64,000 nt of DNA from assembly GCF_002237575.1 (NCBI RefSeq), contig NZ_CP022535.1:868001-932000 (forward strand), in the 5' to 3' direction. This document shows positions 54,241-64,000 of the stretch, piece by piece. The first letter of the stretch is position 1; every line of letters starts with the position of its first letter. A program made the translations under genes and the position numbers. A model generated the notes under the pieces. It made no database searches. It was given only the letters and a program-made list of their open reading frames with translations, and was not told where the DNA came from. Origin of the DNA: Spiroplasma corruscae (GTDB lineage: Bacteria; Bacillota_I; Bacilli_A; Mycoplasmatales; Mycoplasmataceae).

Positions 54241-56306
54241 TAATAATATTGTCCAACGACATTTAATCTATAATAATATTTTGGAACATCTTCAGCTTTT
54301 TGGTTAGGATAAATGTTTTTATCAATTACATAACTTAAGTTTATAAAATTAAACTTAAGGTTTCCATAAAAATAATCTTCTCAATTAGTAAATGGACTCG
54401 GATACTTTAAATAAAATCCTCTGTAAGAATAATCTTTTGGAGCATATTCTAAATTCATATAATTAAATCCCTGAAAATCTCACTCATAGTTCTCTTGAGC
54501 ACCTGCAGTTTTCATATAATTTAAATATTCAACTTGACTATCATTTCTTAAAGACAGGTTGTTTAGCATTTTTTTAGCATTCACAGCAGCAGAATTATCA
54601 CGAACATTTAGATCAAATGTATCTCATAAATTTTTATTTATGCTAAGACCTTTTTTTGTTGAGTCACCAGAGAAAGTTGTTAAAGAAAGACCTTTTGTAC
54701 CAAAGTTTGGTTGTTTACCTATACCTTGTGCTCTCTCATTAATTGTATCTTCTTTAAAATCAAAAATAGCTTTCATTGCTTTAACACCATCTCTAGAATT
54801 GTAATAAACATAAGCAAATAAATTACTTTTATCAAAAAAATCCTGACTTAAAGTTTCTTTAGCCAAATTACTAAATGAACTTTCACTTTTTTCAGTAACT
54901 TTAAAACTTGTTAGAACATCAAACTGAGGTAATTGTTGAGAAAAATCACTATTTAGAGTTATTGTTAAATTTTTTATATTCAAAAAACCTAATTTTATAT
55001 TATTATAAAGGTTTGAATTATTTTGAAGGTCTTTTAATTCAAAACCTCCATCTTTTAAATTACTTATTGTTTCAACTTCTTTATCATATAAATATTTTAG
55101 GTTAGAAGTTATTGAATCTTTAGAAATATCATATATATATTTATTAATTGTTGACCCACTAACATCACCAATAGTCCCAGTATCTTGTTCTAATATATTA
55201 TTTTCTCTAAAGAAATAATCATATAGTTCTTGAGAAGAAAAGTTCTTTCCTTCTATTTTTTTGTTATCATCAGATTTTCAAACTACAGGGTTCTTATCTT
55301 TTGTACCCATTGATTCTAAATAAGCTTTTTCAGAACCTAATTTATTAACACTATAGTAATTATTAAATAATCCTTCATCAATATTTTTTAATTCAACTTT
55401 AAAAGTTTTGTTATCCATATAATCATTTATACCATTTATAATTAATCCTATAGCTGAGTTTTTATTAATATAATTCTTTAACAAACCACTATATGTAGAC
55501 TCATCTATATATCCAGTATATCTTCTTGAGTCATTATCAAATAATTTTGCAGAACTTATTGCAAATGCATCTTTAAAATTTGATGTATCTAATAAACTAT
55601 CATACTTTAATGACTTAGATAATTTTTCAACATAGGAACCTAAATCAGCGTTAGTAGTTAATCCGTATAAAAATCTTTGATTAAATGAAAGTTTATTTTT
55701 TTTGTTTGTTGAGTCTTTGTAATATAAATCAAAATTGTAATCAAATAGAACATTTGCAGCTTTTATTTCACCTGATGTGAATGCAATTGCCACAGAATTA
55801 TAATTTATATTTAGAGTAAATAAATCTGTATCATTACCTGTCAAACTATATACTTTATAGACTTCTTTTTTATAAACTTTCATTACATCTTCAGTTATTT
55901 TACTAAAATTTATTAACTTACGTACGTCTTCAATTAATTGTACTTTTTCAACGTCTGATAAAACTACTGTATCAGTTAATGATTTTCCATCATAATTTTT
56001 TAATTTATCATACTTTAAAAACTCATTACTTAATGTTGATTGTAGATTATCATTTAATTTATCTAACTGATATAAGTTATTTACAGCTAATTGAAGGTTT
56101 TTATTAATTGCATCGTTTACTTCTTCTTTTAATAAATCAAGTAATACAGTACTAGCACCATTATTCCCAGAGTTATTATCACTTCCATTACCATCTACAT
56201 TACCATTATTCGCACTATTTACATTATCATTTGAACCACATGAAACCAATGTTGAAGAGAATGCTAATGGAGTTATAGAAAACAAAATTTTTAATATTTT
56301 TTTCAT
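54237..56306 (-). CDS. Surface lipoprotein, 689 aa
   Basis: Signal peptide with lipobox STLVSC (Cys23), an Asn/Gly/Asp-rich spacer to about residue 52, then a large domain without recognised family, helical at first and beta-rich later. Several Trp TGA codons. AGGAGA precedes the ATG, and a run of seventeen A (minus strand) lies between that site and a TATAAT box. This makes transcription of the gene a candidate for slippage-driven variation. Confidence 0.83.
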
Positions 56307-56321
56307 TTTTTCTCCTAAATC

Positions 56322-56338
56322 TTTTTTTTTTTTTTTTT
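56322..56338 (-). repeat. T17 homopolymer in the lipoprotein promoter region
   Basis: Seventeen T on the plus strand (A17 on the transcribed strand sense) at 56322-56338. A TATAAT box (56341-56346) ends two bases before it, so transcription should start within the tract. Homopolymers of this length slip easily in replication and transcription. Confidence 0.8.
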
Positions 56339-56382
56339 ATATTATACTTTATATTATAATACAAAAATAATATTCTTAAATG

Positions 56383-57744
56383 TTAAATTATTTTATCATA
56401 TATTGTTAGTTTGATGATTGACATAGTATATATTTCAATCATTTTTTTAAGTTCTTCAATTTTTACAAATTCGTTATAAGCGTGCATTGTTGATTCTTCT
56501 ATATTAAATTCAGCTCCGAAAGCAATTATATTAGGCATTGACTTTGCAAAAGTTCCACCACCAATAGCAATTGGCTCAGATTTTAAATCTCCTGTAACTT
56601 GTTGATAAACAGACATTATTTTTTTTACAACCTCACTATCTTTTTCAAAATAAATGCTATTTTCAACTGAACTAACAATTAATTCCATATCAAATTTTTT
56701 AATAAAGTTATTTAACTTGTCATTTACATCTCTTCTAGGATCATATGTACAAGGTATTCTAATGTTTAAAGTAAATCTATAATCATCATTAGTAACTTTA
56801 ATAATTCCATTACAAGTTGTTATTACACCTGTTTCATCAACGATATTGCCAAAAACTTTTAGCATACTGAAATCTAAATGAACATATTCACTAACAAATT
56901 GAACCAATGGATGCACTATACCAACTTCATTCATTGCTTTTAGCAGTCAAGTAGAAGCTGCGACACCTTTTTCTGGTAAACTACCGTGTGAAGCAATACC
57001 CTTAACAAATAATTTATTATCATCAATGTAAGTTGATATACTGTTTTTATCTAAGAAACATTTAATTTCATGTATCTTATCACCTTTATATGAAACTAAA
57101 TCATTAACAGCATTATATACTTCTCCACCTTCTATTTCAAAATTACATTTATAATTACCTATTAAATCTACGTCGCTAATTCACTTTTCTGCATATACAA
57201 CTGGAAAGTGTCCATCAGGTACATAACCAAAATCACACAATCTTTCCTTTCCAACATATGATTCCATACATTCTCAAGTTGTTTCTTCTGAAGTACCAAA
57301 TATAAGCCTTATTGTATAATCGGGTTGAAAATTATTATCTATAAGATATTTGAGTGAAAATATATTCATCATTGTTGGCCCTTTATCATCAAAAGTTCCA
57401 CGGCCATACAATTTACCATCTTTAATAATCGGTTCAAATGGAGGATTATTTCATTCAGACAAGTTTCCAGGTGGTACTACATCTAAATGACAAATAATTC
57501 CAAATAATTTATCACCATTACCATAATCAGCATAACCATATTTATAATCATTAGCAATAAATGTTTTCATACCAAAACTCTTACATAGTTTTATACAATG
57601 ATCTAATACATTTCTTATATCTTGATCAACAGGAGATCCCTTTAATATATTTTTCCTATACGATGGCATTGCTACAATTTTTTTTGTTTCTTCAATTGCT
57701 GCATCAAAATATTCAGTTAATAATAATTCCTTATTAATCTCCAT
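56383..57744 (-). CDS. pepV: Dipeptidase PepV, M20 family
   Basis: Zinc dipeptidase that breaks imported dipeptides into amino acids. 453 residues with the metal set HLDVVPPG (His86, Asp88), DDKGP, GTSEETTWECM and a C-terminal EFNIEESTMHAYNEFV block carrying the last His. A lid domain lies between. Several Trp TGA. GGAGG precedes the ATG at 57742-57744; an upstream in-frame ATG is disfavoured because it lacks such a site. Confidence 0.94.
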
Positions 57745-57830
57745 ACGTACCTCCACGTATATTATAACTTATAATAATACTCTTTAATTAAAATGTCTTC
57801 TAATTAATTTTTATATAACGTTTATAATTC

Positions 57831-58472
57831 TTAGTTAACTAAAACTTTTGATACATAATTTAAAGAATATGCTTCATTTGCTAACTCATCTGCTAAATCA
57901 TTCATTTCATCATTACTATGACCTTTAACTCATTTAAAATTTATCTTCATTGACTTCTGACTATCTCTCATAAAATTATAATAAGCTTTAGTTTCTTTAT
58001 TCTTGGCTTTTCAATTACCATTTACTCAATAATGGATACCTTCATAATCATGCACTATTAAGATACTTTTCAATTTATTTTCTAAAGCAAATTTTATGGC
58101 TTTGATAGCACCCATAATTTCACCTGATACATTTCGATACTTTAATCAACTAGCATCATTAAATTTTTCCTTAAATTTAAGTAATTTATTATCATATTGG
58201 ATTACAACACCATACGTAAAAAACTTCTCTTTCTCCTTATAACTACCATCAATATAAGCGATTGCATCATATTCAATATTAGACTTCATTTCATTATAAT
58301 CATCAGACATACTTAAATTATATTCTAATCATTTTAACGCTTCTTTATTGTCATCAAACTTTTTATATACTGACCCTTTATAACCTTCAATTTGAAGTTT
58401 ACAATCAATTCAAGAATCAAAAACTCCTATTTTATAACCTTTTGCAACTGCATAATAGAATTTTTTTTTCAT
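57831..58472 (-). CDS. Ribonuclease H with N-terminal hybrid-binding domain
   Basis: 213 residues. The N-terminal 50 residues (KFYYAVAKGYKIGVFDSWIDCKLQIEGYKG) are a caulimovirus viroplasmin/RNase H1 hybrid-binding domain. The C-terminal RNase HI domain has IAYIDGSYK, SGEIMGAIKAIKFAL and VKGHSNDEMNDLADELA, covering the DEDD residues. GGAG before the ATG; multiple Trp TGA. Complements the RNase HII at 27 kb. Confidence 0.93.
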
Positions 58473-58543
58473 AGGAGTTCTCCTCTATTCTATTTATAGT
58501 ATATAAAAATCATTAGTTTTTTTAAAATATTTATAATAAATAA

Positions 58544-60544
58544 TTAATCAAGATCTGATAATACGATATCAAAAGTAAGGTCATCTCTAGTTTTAGTAAC
58601 AAGTGATGGGTCTAATTTACTTGCAACTCTATATTGAACATTTGTAAAAATAAGCTTCATACTTGTATATCTTGAAAAATCTTCTATCTGAATTGTATTA
58701 TTTATTTTTATCCAGTCATCATTATCTTTTAAAGCAATTTGAAACTTTGCGCTTAATAATTCAAAATCATTTTGTTCTAATAACTTATTATCTGATACTA
58801 GCGAAGAAATAATTTTGTCTTTTAACAATGAAATAATTGGTTTAATTGGAATAGCCGGAACAACCCCTGCTATCATTTTGTTTATCATTGGTAACGCTTT
58901 CTCTTTAATTGTACCAGCTAAAGCAGATGCATACTGTCCTAAACCTGATTGAAGTTCTTTAATACTGTTTAATAAACCAACTACATTAATATCAATAAGA
59001 TCATCAGTACTAATATCTTTTACAATATTTTCTTCATTCATATCAAACAATCCACCATCACGGTCCTTATATATCGCTTGTAATACCCTGTTCACTATTT
59101 CTGATGGTGTTACTTTAACGTACTTTAATACTTTACTTAAATAATCATCATTGAATATTGTTAACTTATCGGTACCTAATGCTTTTATAATAATGTCTTT
59201 AACAAAACTAGGTGAAATATCTAAATCATTAATATCATAAACAACTTTTATTGTTATTCTAAGATGAGATTTTTCATCTCTTCTCTCTTTATCAAAACCT
59301 ATCAATAAATCATAAAACATCATATCGATATTTGAAGTTGCGGATCCTAAACTTATACTGTCTCCATCAAAGTTAGCATTATAAATCTTTGATAAAACTT
59401 CGTTATCATTTTTTTCTTCAGTAAAAAACTTTAATAAACTATACAAAAGATTATGACTACTATGAAAATAAGAAATGCTATTTTCTACAAAGATTTGGTT
59501 TATTACTGATACAACATATGGTGAAATATTTTTTAATACATCTAGAATTGTTATTCTATTTTTACCACCATCATCTTCGATTTTTATTGTAATCATATCA
59601 CTGTTAAATTTACTTATATCTATTCCCAATACATCTAGAAGATTCACATTTAAAATTTCAGATATTTTTACTTTTATTGGTGCCTCTCCTATTGGAAGTT
59701 CAATTTCATCTGGAACACCAAATTCCTTTAATAAATCTCCTAATTTTTTAAATATAAAATTAAAAGATTGTTCAAACTTATTATTAAAATCATTATAAAC
59801 ACTTGAATTATAAGTAGTAAGTTTATTAAGATCCATATTTCCAATACCTTTAATAGTGTCAACAATTTCTGTTAGTGATTTAGAAATACCAGTTGAACTA
59901 AGAGTATTTAATAAATCAAGTATATTTAATATTGTTCCTAAAGTAACATTAATTGTCATTCCACTAAAACTGGTACTAATCAGTGATAAATCTAATTTTT
60001 TTGCATTATTATTGACGATATTTGTACTACTATTATTACTTAAATTGTTAATTATTTTACTATAAGCATCAAATATAGAAGATGTAAAACTAAACTCCTG
60101 TTTAGCTTGAAGGTTATCCAAATAATATAAGCTTAATTTTATTGTACCTTTCGACTGCTCTATATCTTTCAAAGTAACTAAATCTTGTCCTCTTTGAAGG
60201 TCTTTTAAAATAGGTAACTCATATTTATCACCTTTATCTAATTTAATTTTAAAATCATCATTTTTAAAGTTTAATTTTTCTTCAACTTTTGTTATCATTT
60301 CTTGCAATATAACATCTTTATTACTATCATTAATTTCTTCATTGGTAGTAAAAGTTTCCAAAGCAACTAAATCAAAATCATTAAGTTTCTTCTTAATATT
60401 TTCTGGTAAATATGCACCTTTATTTGAATCATCTGAGTCATCAAATAAATCTTGAATTTTACTGCTTGAAGAGCATGAAACTATTGTTCCTAATGGAACT
60501 ACAGAAATTGCTATTGCTGATAAAATTGAAATAATTCTTTTCAT
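58544..60544 (-). CDS. Surface lipoprotein, 666 aa
   Basis: Signal peptide with lipobox GTIVSC (Cys24) and a serine run after it, then an acidic spacer and a large helical domain rich in Asp, Asn, Ile and Leu, with no recognised family. The ATG at 60542-60544 is chosen over an upstream in-frame one because GAAGGA lies before it and the signal peptide starts there. It follows the FtsX-type permease gene by 55 bases with no clear terminator, so the two probably form a unit. Confidence 0.83.
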   Translation of the reverse strand: MKRIISILSAIAISVVPLGTIVSCSSSSKIQDLFDDSDDSNKGAYLPENIKKKLNDFDLVALETFTTNEEINDSNKDVILQEMITKVEEKLNFKNDDFKIKLDKGDKYELPILKDLQRGQDLVTLKDIEQSKGTIKLSLYYLDNLQAKQEFSFTSSIFDAYSKIINNLSNNSSTNIVNNNAKKLDLSLISTSFSGMTINVTLGTILNILDLLNTLSSTGISKSLTEIVDTIKGIGNMDLNKLTTYNSSVYNDFNNKFEQSFNFIFKKLGDLLKEFGVPDEIELPIGEAPIKVKISEILNVNLLDVLGIDISKFNSDMITIKIEDDGGKNRITILDVLKNISPYVVSVINQIFVENSISYFHSSHNLLYSLLKFFTEEKNDNEVLSKIYNANFDGDSISLGSATSNIDMMFYDLLIGFDKERRDEKSHLRITIKVVYDINDLDISPSFVKDIIIKALGTDKLTIFNDDYLSKVLKYVKVTPSEIVNRVLQAIYKDRDGGLFDMNEENIVKDISTDDLIDINVVGLLNSIKELQSGLGQYASALAGTIKEKALPMINKMIAGVVPAIPIKPIISLLKDKIISSLVSDNKLLEQNDFELLSAKFQIALKDNDDWIKINNTIQIEDFSRYTSMKLIFTNVQYRVASKLDPSLVTKTRDDLTFDIVLSDLD

Positions 60545-60599
60545 GACTTTTTCCTTCTTTAAGTGAATTATAATACATATACACGTAAAAATATTTTTA

Positions 60600-63500
60600 T
60601 TATTGATCGCCAAGTACTTCTGATGGATTTATTTTAGACAACGCTTTCTGCGCAACGTAAATAGAGAATAAGTAAATAGCAAAAATTACTGAGAAAACTA
60701 TTAATGGTGATTGATAATTAAACAAGTATGGTATAACACTTGATGAATTGGTTGATAAATAATTAAATAAATATTTCAAGACCCCTCAACAAGTTCCAAA
60801 TCCTATAAAGACGCTTAATAAAATTGGGGTAAAATAGATCATAAAAACCTGTCCCACTAAGTATCTATTAGTATACCCAAGTGTTTTTAATGTTGCAATA
60901 AACTTGGAATTCTCATTTATTATGTATACAGAACTTATAAATATGATTATAAAAGACATTGAAAATACTATAACGGTAATTATAATTATTAAACCATTTA
61001 ATAATTCAGTAACGTTATTTAGAAAGTCTTTTTGTATTTCGACATCTTGGTTATTTAAAATATTATTTTTTATGAAACCATCATTAAAGATATATGATTT
61101 AGAATTAGGGTCAATTTCTGTTTTTCCATACAATCCAATAGTGCTATAGTCTCCAAACTCTTGTGTTTTAGAACTACTAAATGTATTATCGTTAATTATA
61201 TTATTTTTTTTATATTTATAATTAAATGTTGGATATTCATTTTGAAAAATAGTGTATAAAATAGATGAAAATTTCTTATAACCATTAGTATCATGATAAT
61301 CATCACTTAATTTTATGAATGTTTCTATAAAGTCATCGAATGGATTTTTAGCATTACTATTATATTTTGGATTATCACTTAATCATCCTTGAACTATTTG
61401 ATTAAAGAAGTCAATAAATGATTCTCATTGTTCAACTGTAAAATCCCCAAATAATTCTTGATTAAAGAAACTTTTTAAGTAGTTTTTATTTGATCATTCA
61501 GAAATAAAGTAATTATTAAAGAAATATTTTTGCACTTCATCATATCCTAAAACTCTGTTTGCATTTTCATTAGAAACTCAAGCCTTTGGTTCACCATAAC
61601 TCCCTTGAACTCCAACTACAACAAAATTTTGATTTGTTTCAGTTTTTTCAACAGATATCTTAGAGTTTCATGAAGCTTGTTGAATTTTTGATGGGTCGTT
61701 AATATTACTTATATTACTTACTGCAAAATCAAATTTATCTTTTTCTAAGCACTCTTTAGAAGATTCTATACATACATAGGCAATGTTATTAGATAAATCA
61801 CTTCCATTTGATCAACCAATATTGTCCTTTGCAATAGAGTAATAATTTTTTTTATACTCAGAGAAAAACTTGTTTGTATTACTTGAATCTGAACTAAAAG
61901 TATTTAATCCAGTTTTTACTTGATCAAGTCCGATAGTTTTTTTTAAATTACTCATTTCACCATCACCTGAGTTTATTTGTTTGTAACCAACAAGTTCACT
62001 TTTACTAACTTTAATACCATACAAACTATTACCAATATCTAGATTCAACTTTTTCGCCAATGAATTATTAATTACGATAGGAATGGCATTTCCAAAACTA
62101 GGGTTAATTTTTTTGAATAAGTTACTTTTAACATTATCTCCATTTGCATCATTCATATCTAATGCAGTTGAGTCAGGATTTAAACCATATATTTTTAGAT
62201 TGTAAGTTTTATTATTTAAAGAATAAGTACCATTTAACATTGTTCCAGTTTCTTCATTTTCTTTATTATATGGGATTAAGTTAAATGAGAAATTATAATC
62301 TTCATTTTTATTAAGAGCATTCTTTATATTATCTTGCACTTCTGAAGGTTCATTAGAATAAAAAGATTGGAATATACTATCACCTAATTTATTTGCATAG
62401 TTTATTCAAAATCAGATTAAAATAAAAGTGTTTAATTTTTTTAAAGTAGAACTATCTAAATCCTCTGTTATCAAGGATCTAATTTCTTGATCATCATAAT
62501 ATAATTTGTTTTCTTTAAAAGACTCATTAAAATCTTTATAACTATTCTCAACACTTAACGCTAAATCTTCATTATTTACCATTAAAGAAAAAGGATTTGG
62601 ATTCTTTACATTATAGACTGAATTAGTGCTATTAAAAATTAAAGTTTTGAAATCTATTTTCTTAATATTGTCTAAATTTAATTCGTATTTTTCATTATAA
62701 TAATTATTTTTATTTGATAGTTGTAGGTTTGTATTATATTTAGAATAAAATAATTGTAATTCATTAAAGATCTTTTTTAAATTACTTAATGTATCTCCAC
62801 TATTCACACCACCACTATAATCTATATAATACTGTTCAATCTTAGTTAATAAATTATAATAATCCGGTCATCGATTTAATATATTTAACGCAGCTTGATA
62901 ACCACTTGAACTCTTAATACTTGTTTCATTATTTGTAAATACTGATATATCCATCTTATTAAGCAACTTTAAATAATCAATTGAATAGTTTTTTCAATCA
63001 GAATAACCAAGTTTAGCAATTTCTTGTAATAGTTTTTGTGGGTTTTTTACATTTTGATCGACAACTGGTACATTATATGAGTAAAAATTTCTACTAATAT
63101 CTCCTGTAATTAAGTCATTAATTATAGTGTTAGAATCATAGTCAAGATTTCCATTACTGTTTTTAGAAACAGGACTTGAGGTATAGTAACTGGTTTGATT
63201 ACCTAACGCTTCACTATAATCATTTATAACCTTATTATTTTCATTATAATTATAATCATTAATCTTATTGGGGTTATAAGTTTTTAAAAATGTATATGGA
63301 TTATTTGATACTGGTTGATTATATTCGATAATGTTTTTATAATCTAAACCACTAAATGCTTCCTGTTTATTTTGTGCGATCACAAACGGAACAATAGATA
63401 AGAAGGATAATAAAATTGAGGATATGAATATGACCGTTGATGTTGCCATTACTTTCTTAAACGAACTTGAAAACAAAGCTGAGTGAAGTTTTTTATTAAA

Positions 63501-64000
63501 CTTTGAATATGTATATAATGCCTTATAAGCATATAAAAATCTTGAATGTGGTTTTGAAGTAACACCAAATAATAAACTTGACGCATCTCTTCTTAAATAC
63601 TTTAAAGTATTAATTTGACAAATTAAATAAATTAAAATAATAAAAATAAACATAATTGGAAATACATAAAATTGAATGAATGACATATTCCCAATATTAA
63701 CATTTAAATAATTTGTCGCAATTTTCAGCACATAATTTTGCGTAAATATTACTGCAATATATGAAGTAAAAACTGCTAAAAATACTATTAAAGTTGGTAA
63801 GATTCAAAAGAAATTAGTAAGTTTTGATTTACTACATCCCATAGCTTTAAATGTACCTATTTTTTTTTCTGAATCTTTTAATTCTCTCTTTATAAATTGA
63901 GTAACAATAAAGATTATTATAGCAACAATTAAAAAAACAAAAAAGTAAGAAACAAATTTGAAAATAAATAAGATATTGTTATATATACTAATTCTATTAA
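60600..64000 (-). CDS. FtsX-type ABC permease, partial (N-terminus outside the window)
   Basis: Over 1,130 residues lie in the window. Two copies of the FtsX permease module are visible: KDSEKKIGTFKAMGCSKSKL near the left of the visible part and ENSKFIATLKTLGYTNRYLV near the C-terminus, each with membrane helices. Between them is a large extracellular domain of some 700 residues, Asn- and Tyr-rich. The family includes MacB/LolE-type permeases that work on lipoproteins or peptides. An ATPase partner is not in the window. All segments are in one frame once TGA is Trp. The 3' neighbour is the 666-aa lipoprotein. Confidence 0.88.

Overview
The window is AT-rich DNA from a mollicute that reads TGA as tryptophan. 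Nearly every long gene (RecA, HemW, NadE, PepV, the ABC transporters, the lipoproteins) is open only if in-frame TGA codons are read through, and most TGAs fall at conserved Trp positions. Lipoproteins with a serine-cysteine lipobox, a ClpB without its N-terminal domain, secreted GH32 glycosidases, a maltose-type sugar ABC transporter and the absence of cell-wall genes point to the Spiroplasma/Entomoplasma/Mesoplasma group, most likely Spiroplasma. That genus call is inference. I see no insertion sequence, phage gene or CRISPR array. Almost all genes lie on the minus strand; the exceptions are a membrane transporter at 4.5-6.4 kb, msrB at 10.2 kb and one unknown gene at 29.2 kb.

Layout. 0-4.4 kb: heat-shock block clpB, then hrcA-grpE-dnaK, with CIRCE operators before hrcA and in tandem before clpB. 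4.5-10.7 kb: a plus-strand ORF joining an ECF-S-like domain to an MFS-like transporter, an unknown gene, hemW, a Q/N-rich membrane protein and msrB. 11-16.2 kb: pyrD behind a PyrR-type attenuator, an acidic unknown protein, obg-nadE and two unknown genes. 16.2-18.9 kb: the ribosome-biogenesis operon rpsP-khpA-like-rimM-trmD-rplS and tRNA-Arg(UCU). 19-25.4 kb: an unknown 529-aa protein, trmFO, an ABC exporter, a candidate small RNA, a dprA-like gene and an ssb paralogue. 25.4-29.2 kb: rlmH, rbgA, rnhB and pgm, where rnhB has no stop codon before pgm. 29.2-36.9 kb: an unknown gene, a short-chain dehydrogenase, ffh, rny, recA, cinA, the RNase P RNA, a membrane protein and gpsB.

37-64 kb is accessory and cell-surface DNA: an 802-aa repeat-bearing lipoprotein, a membrane protein, then a carbohydrate region. 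That region holds two GH32 lipoproteins, a substrate-binding lipoprotein, a DHH phosphoesterase, an ATPase with a large insert, two permeases and a metallo-beta-lactamase-fold lipoprotein. After it come a 612-aa membrane protein, a 689-aa lipoprotein behind a T17 tract, pepV, rnhA, a 666-aa lipoprotein and an FtsX-type permease that runs off the right end.

How it fits together: the GH32 lipoproteins probably cleave sucrose or fructans at the surface, and the msm/mal-type transporter next to them would import the products. The housekeeping blocks are conserved Firmicute-type neighbourhoods (rpsP-rimM-trmD-rplS, cinA-recA, gpsB-rnpB). Regulation visible in the sequence includes HrcA/CIRCE control, PyrR-type attenuation, a long inverted repeat ahead of the sugar operon, and probable leaderless mRNAs for two genes.
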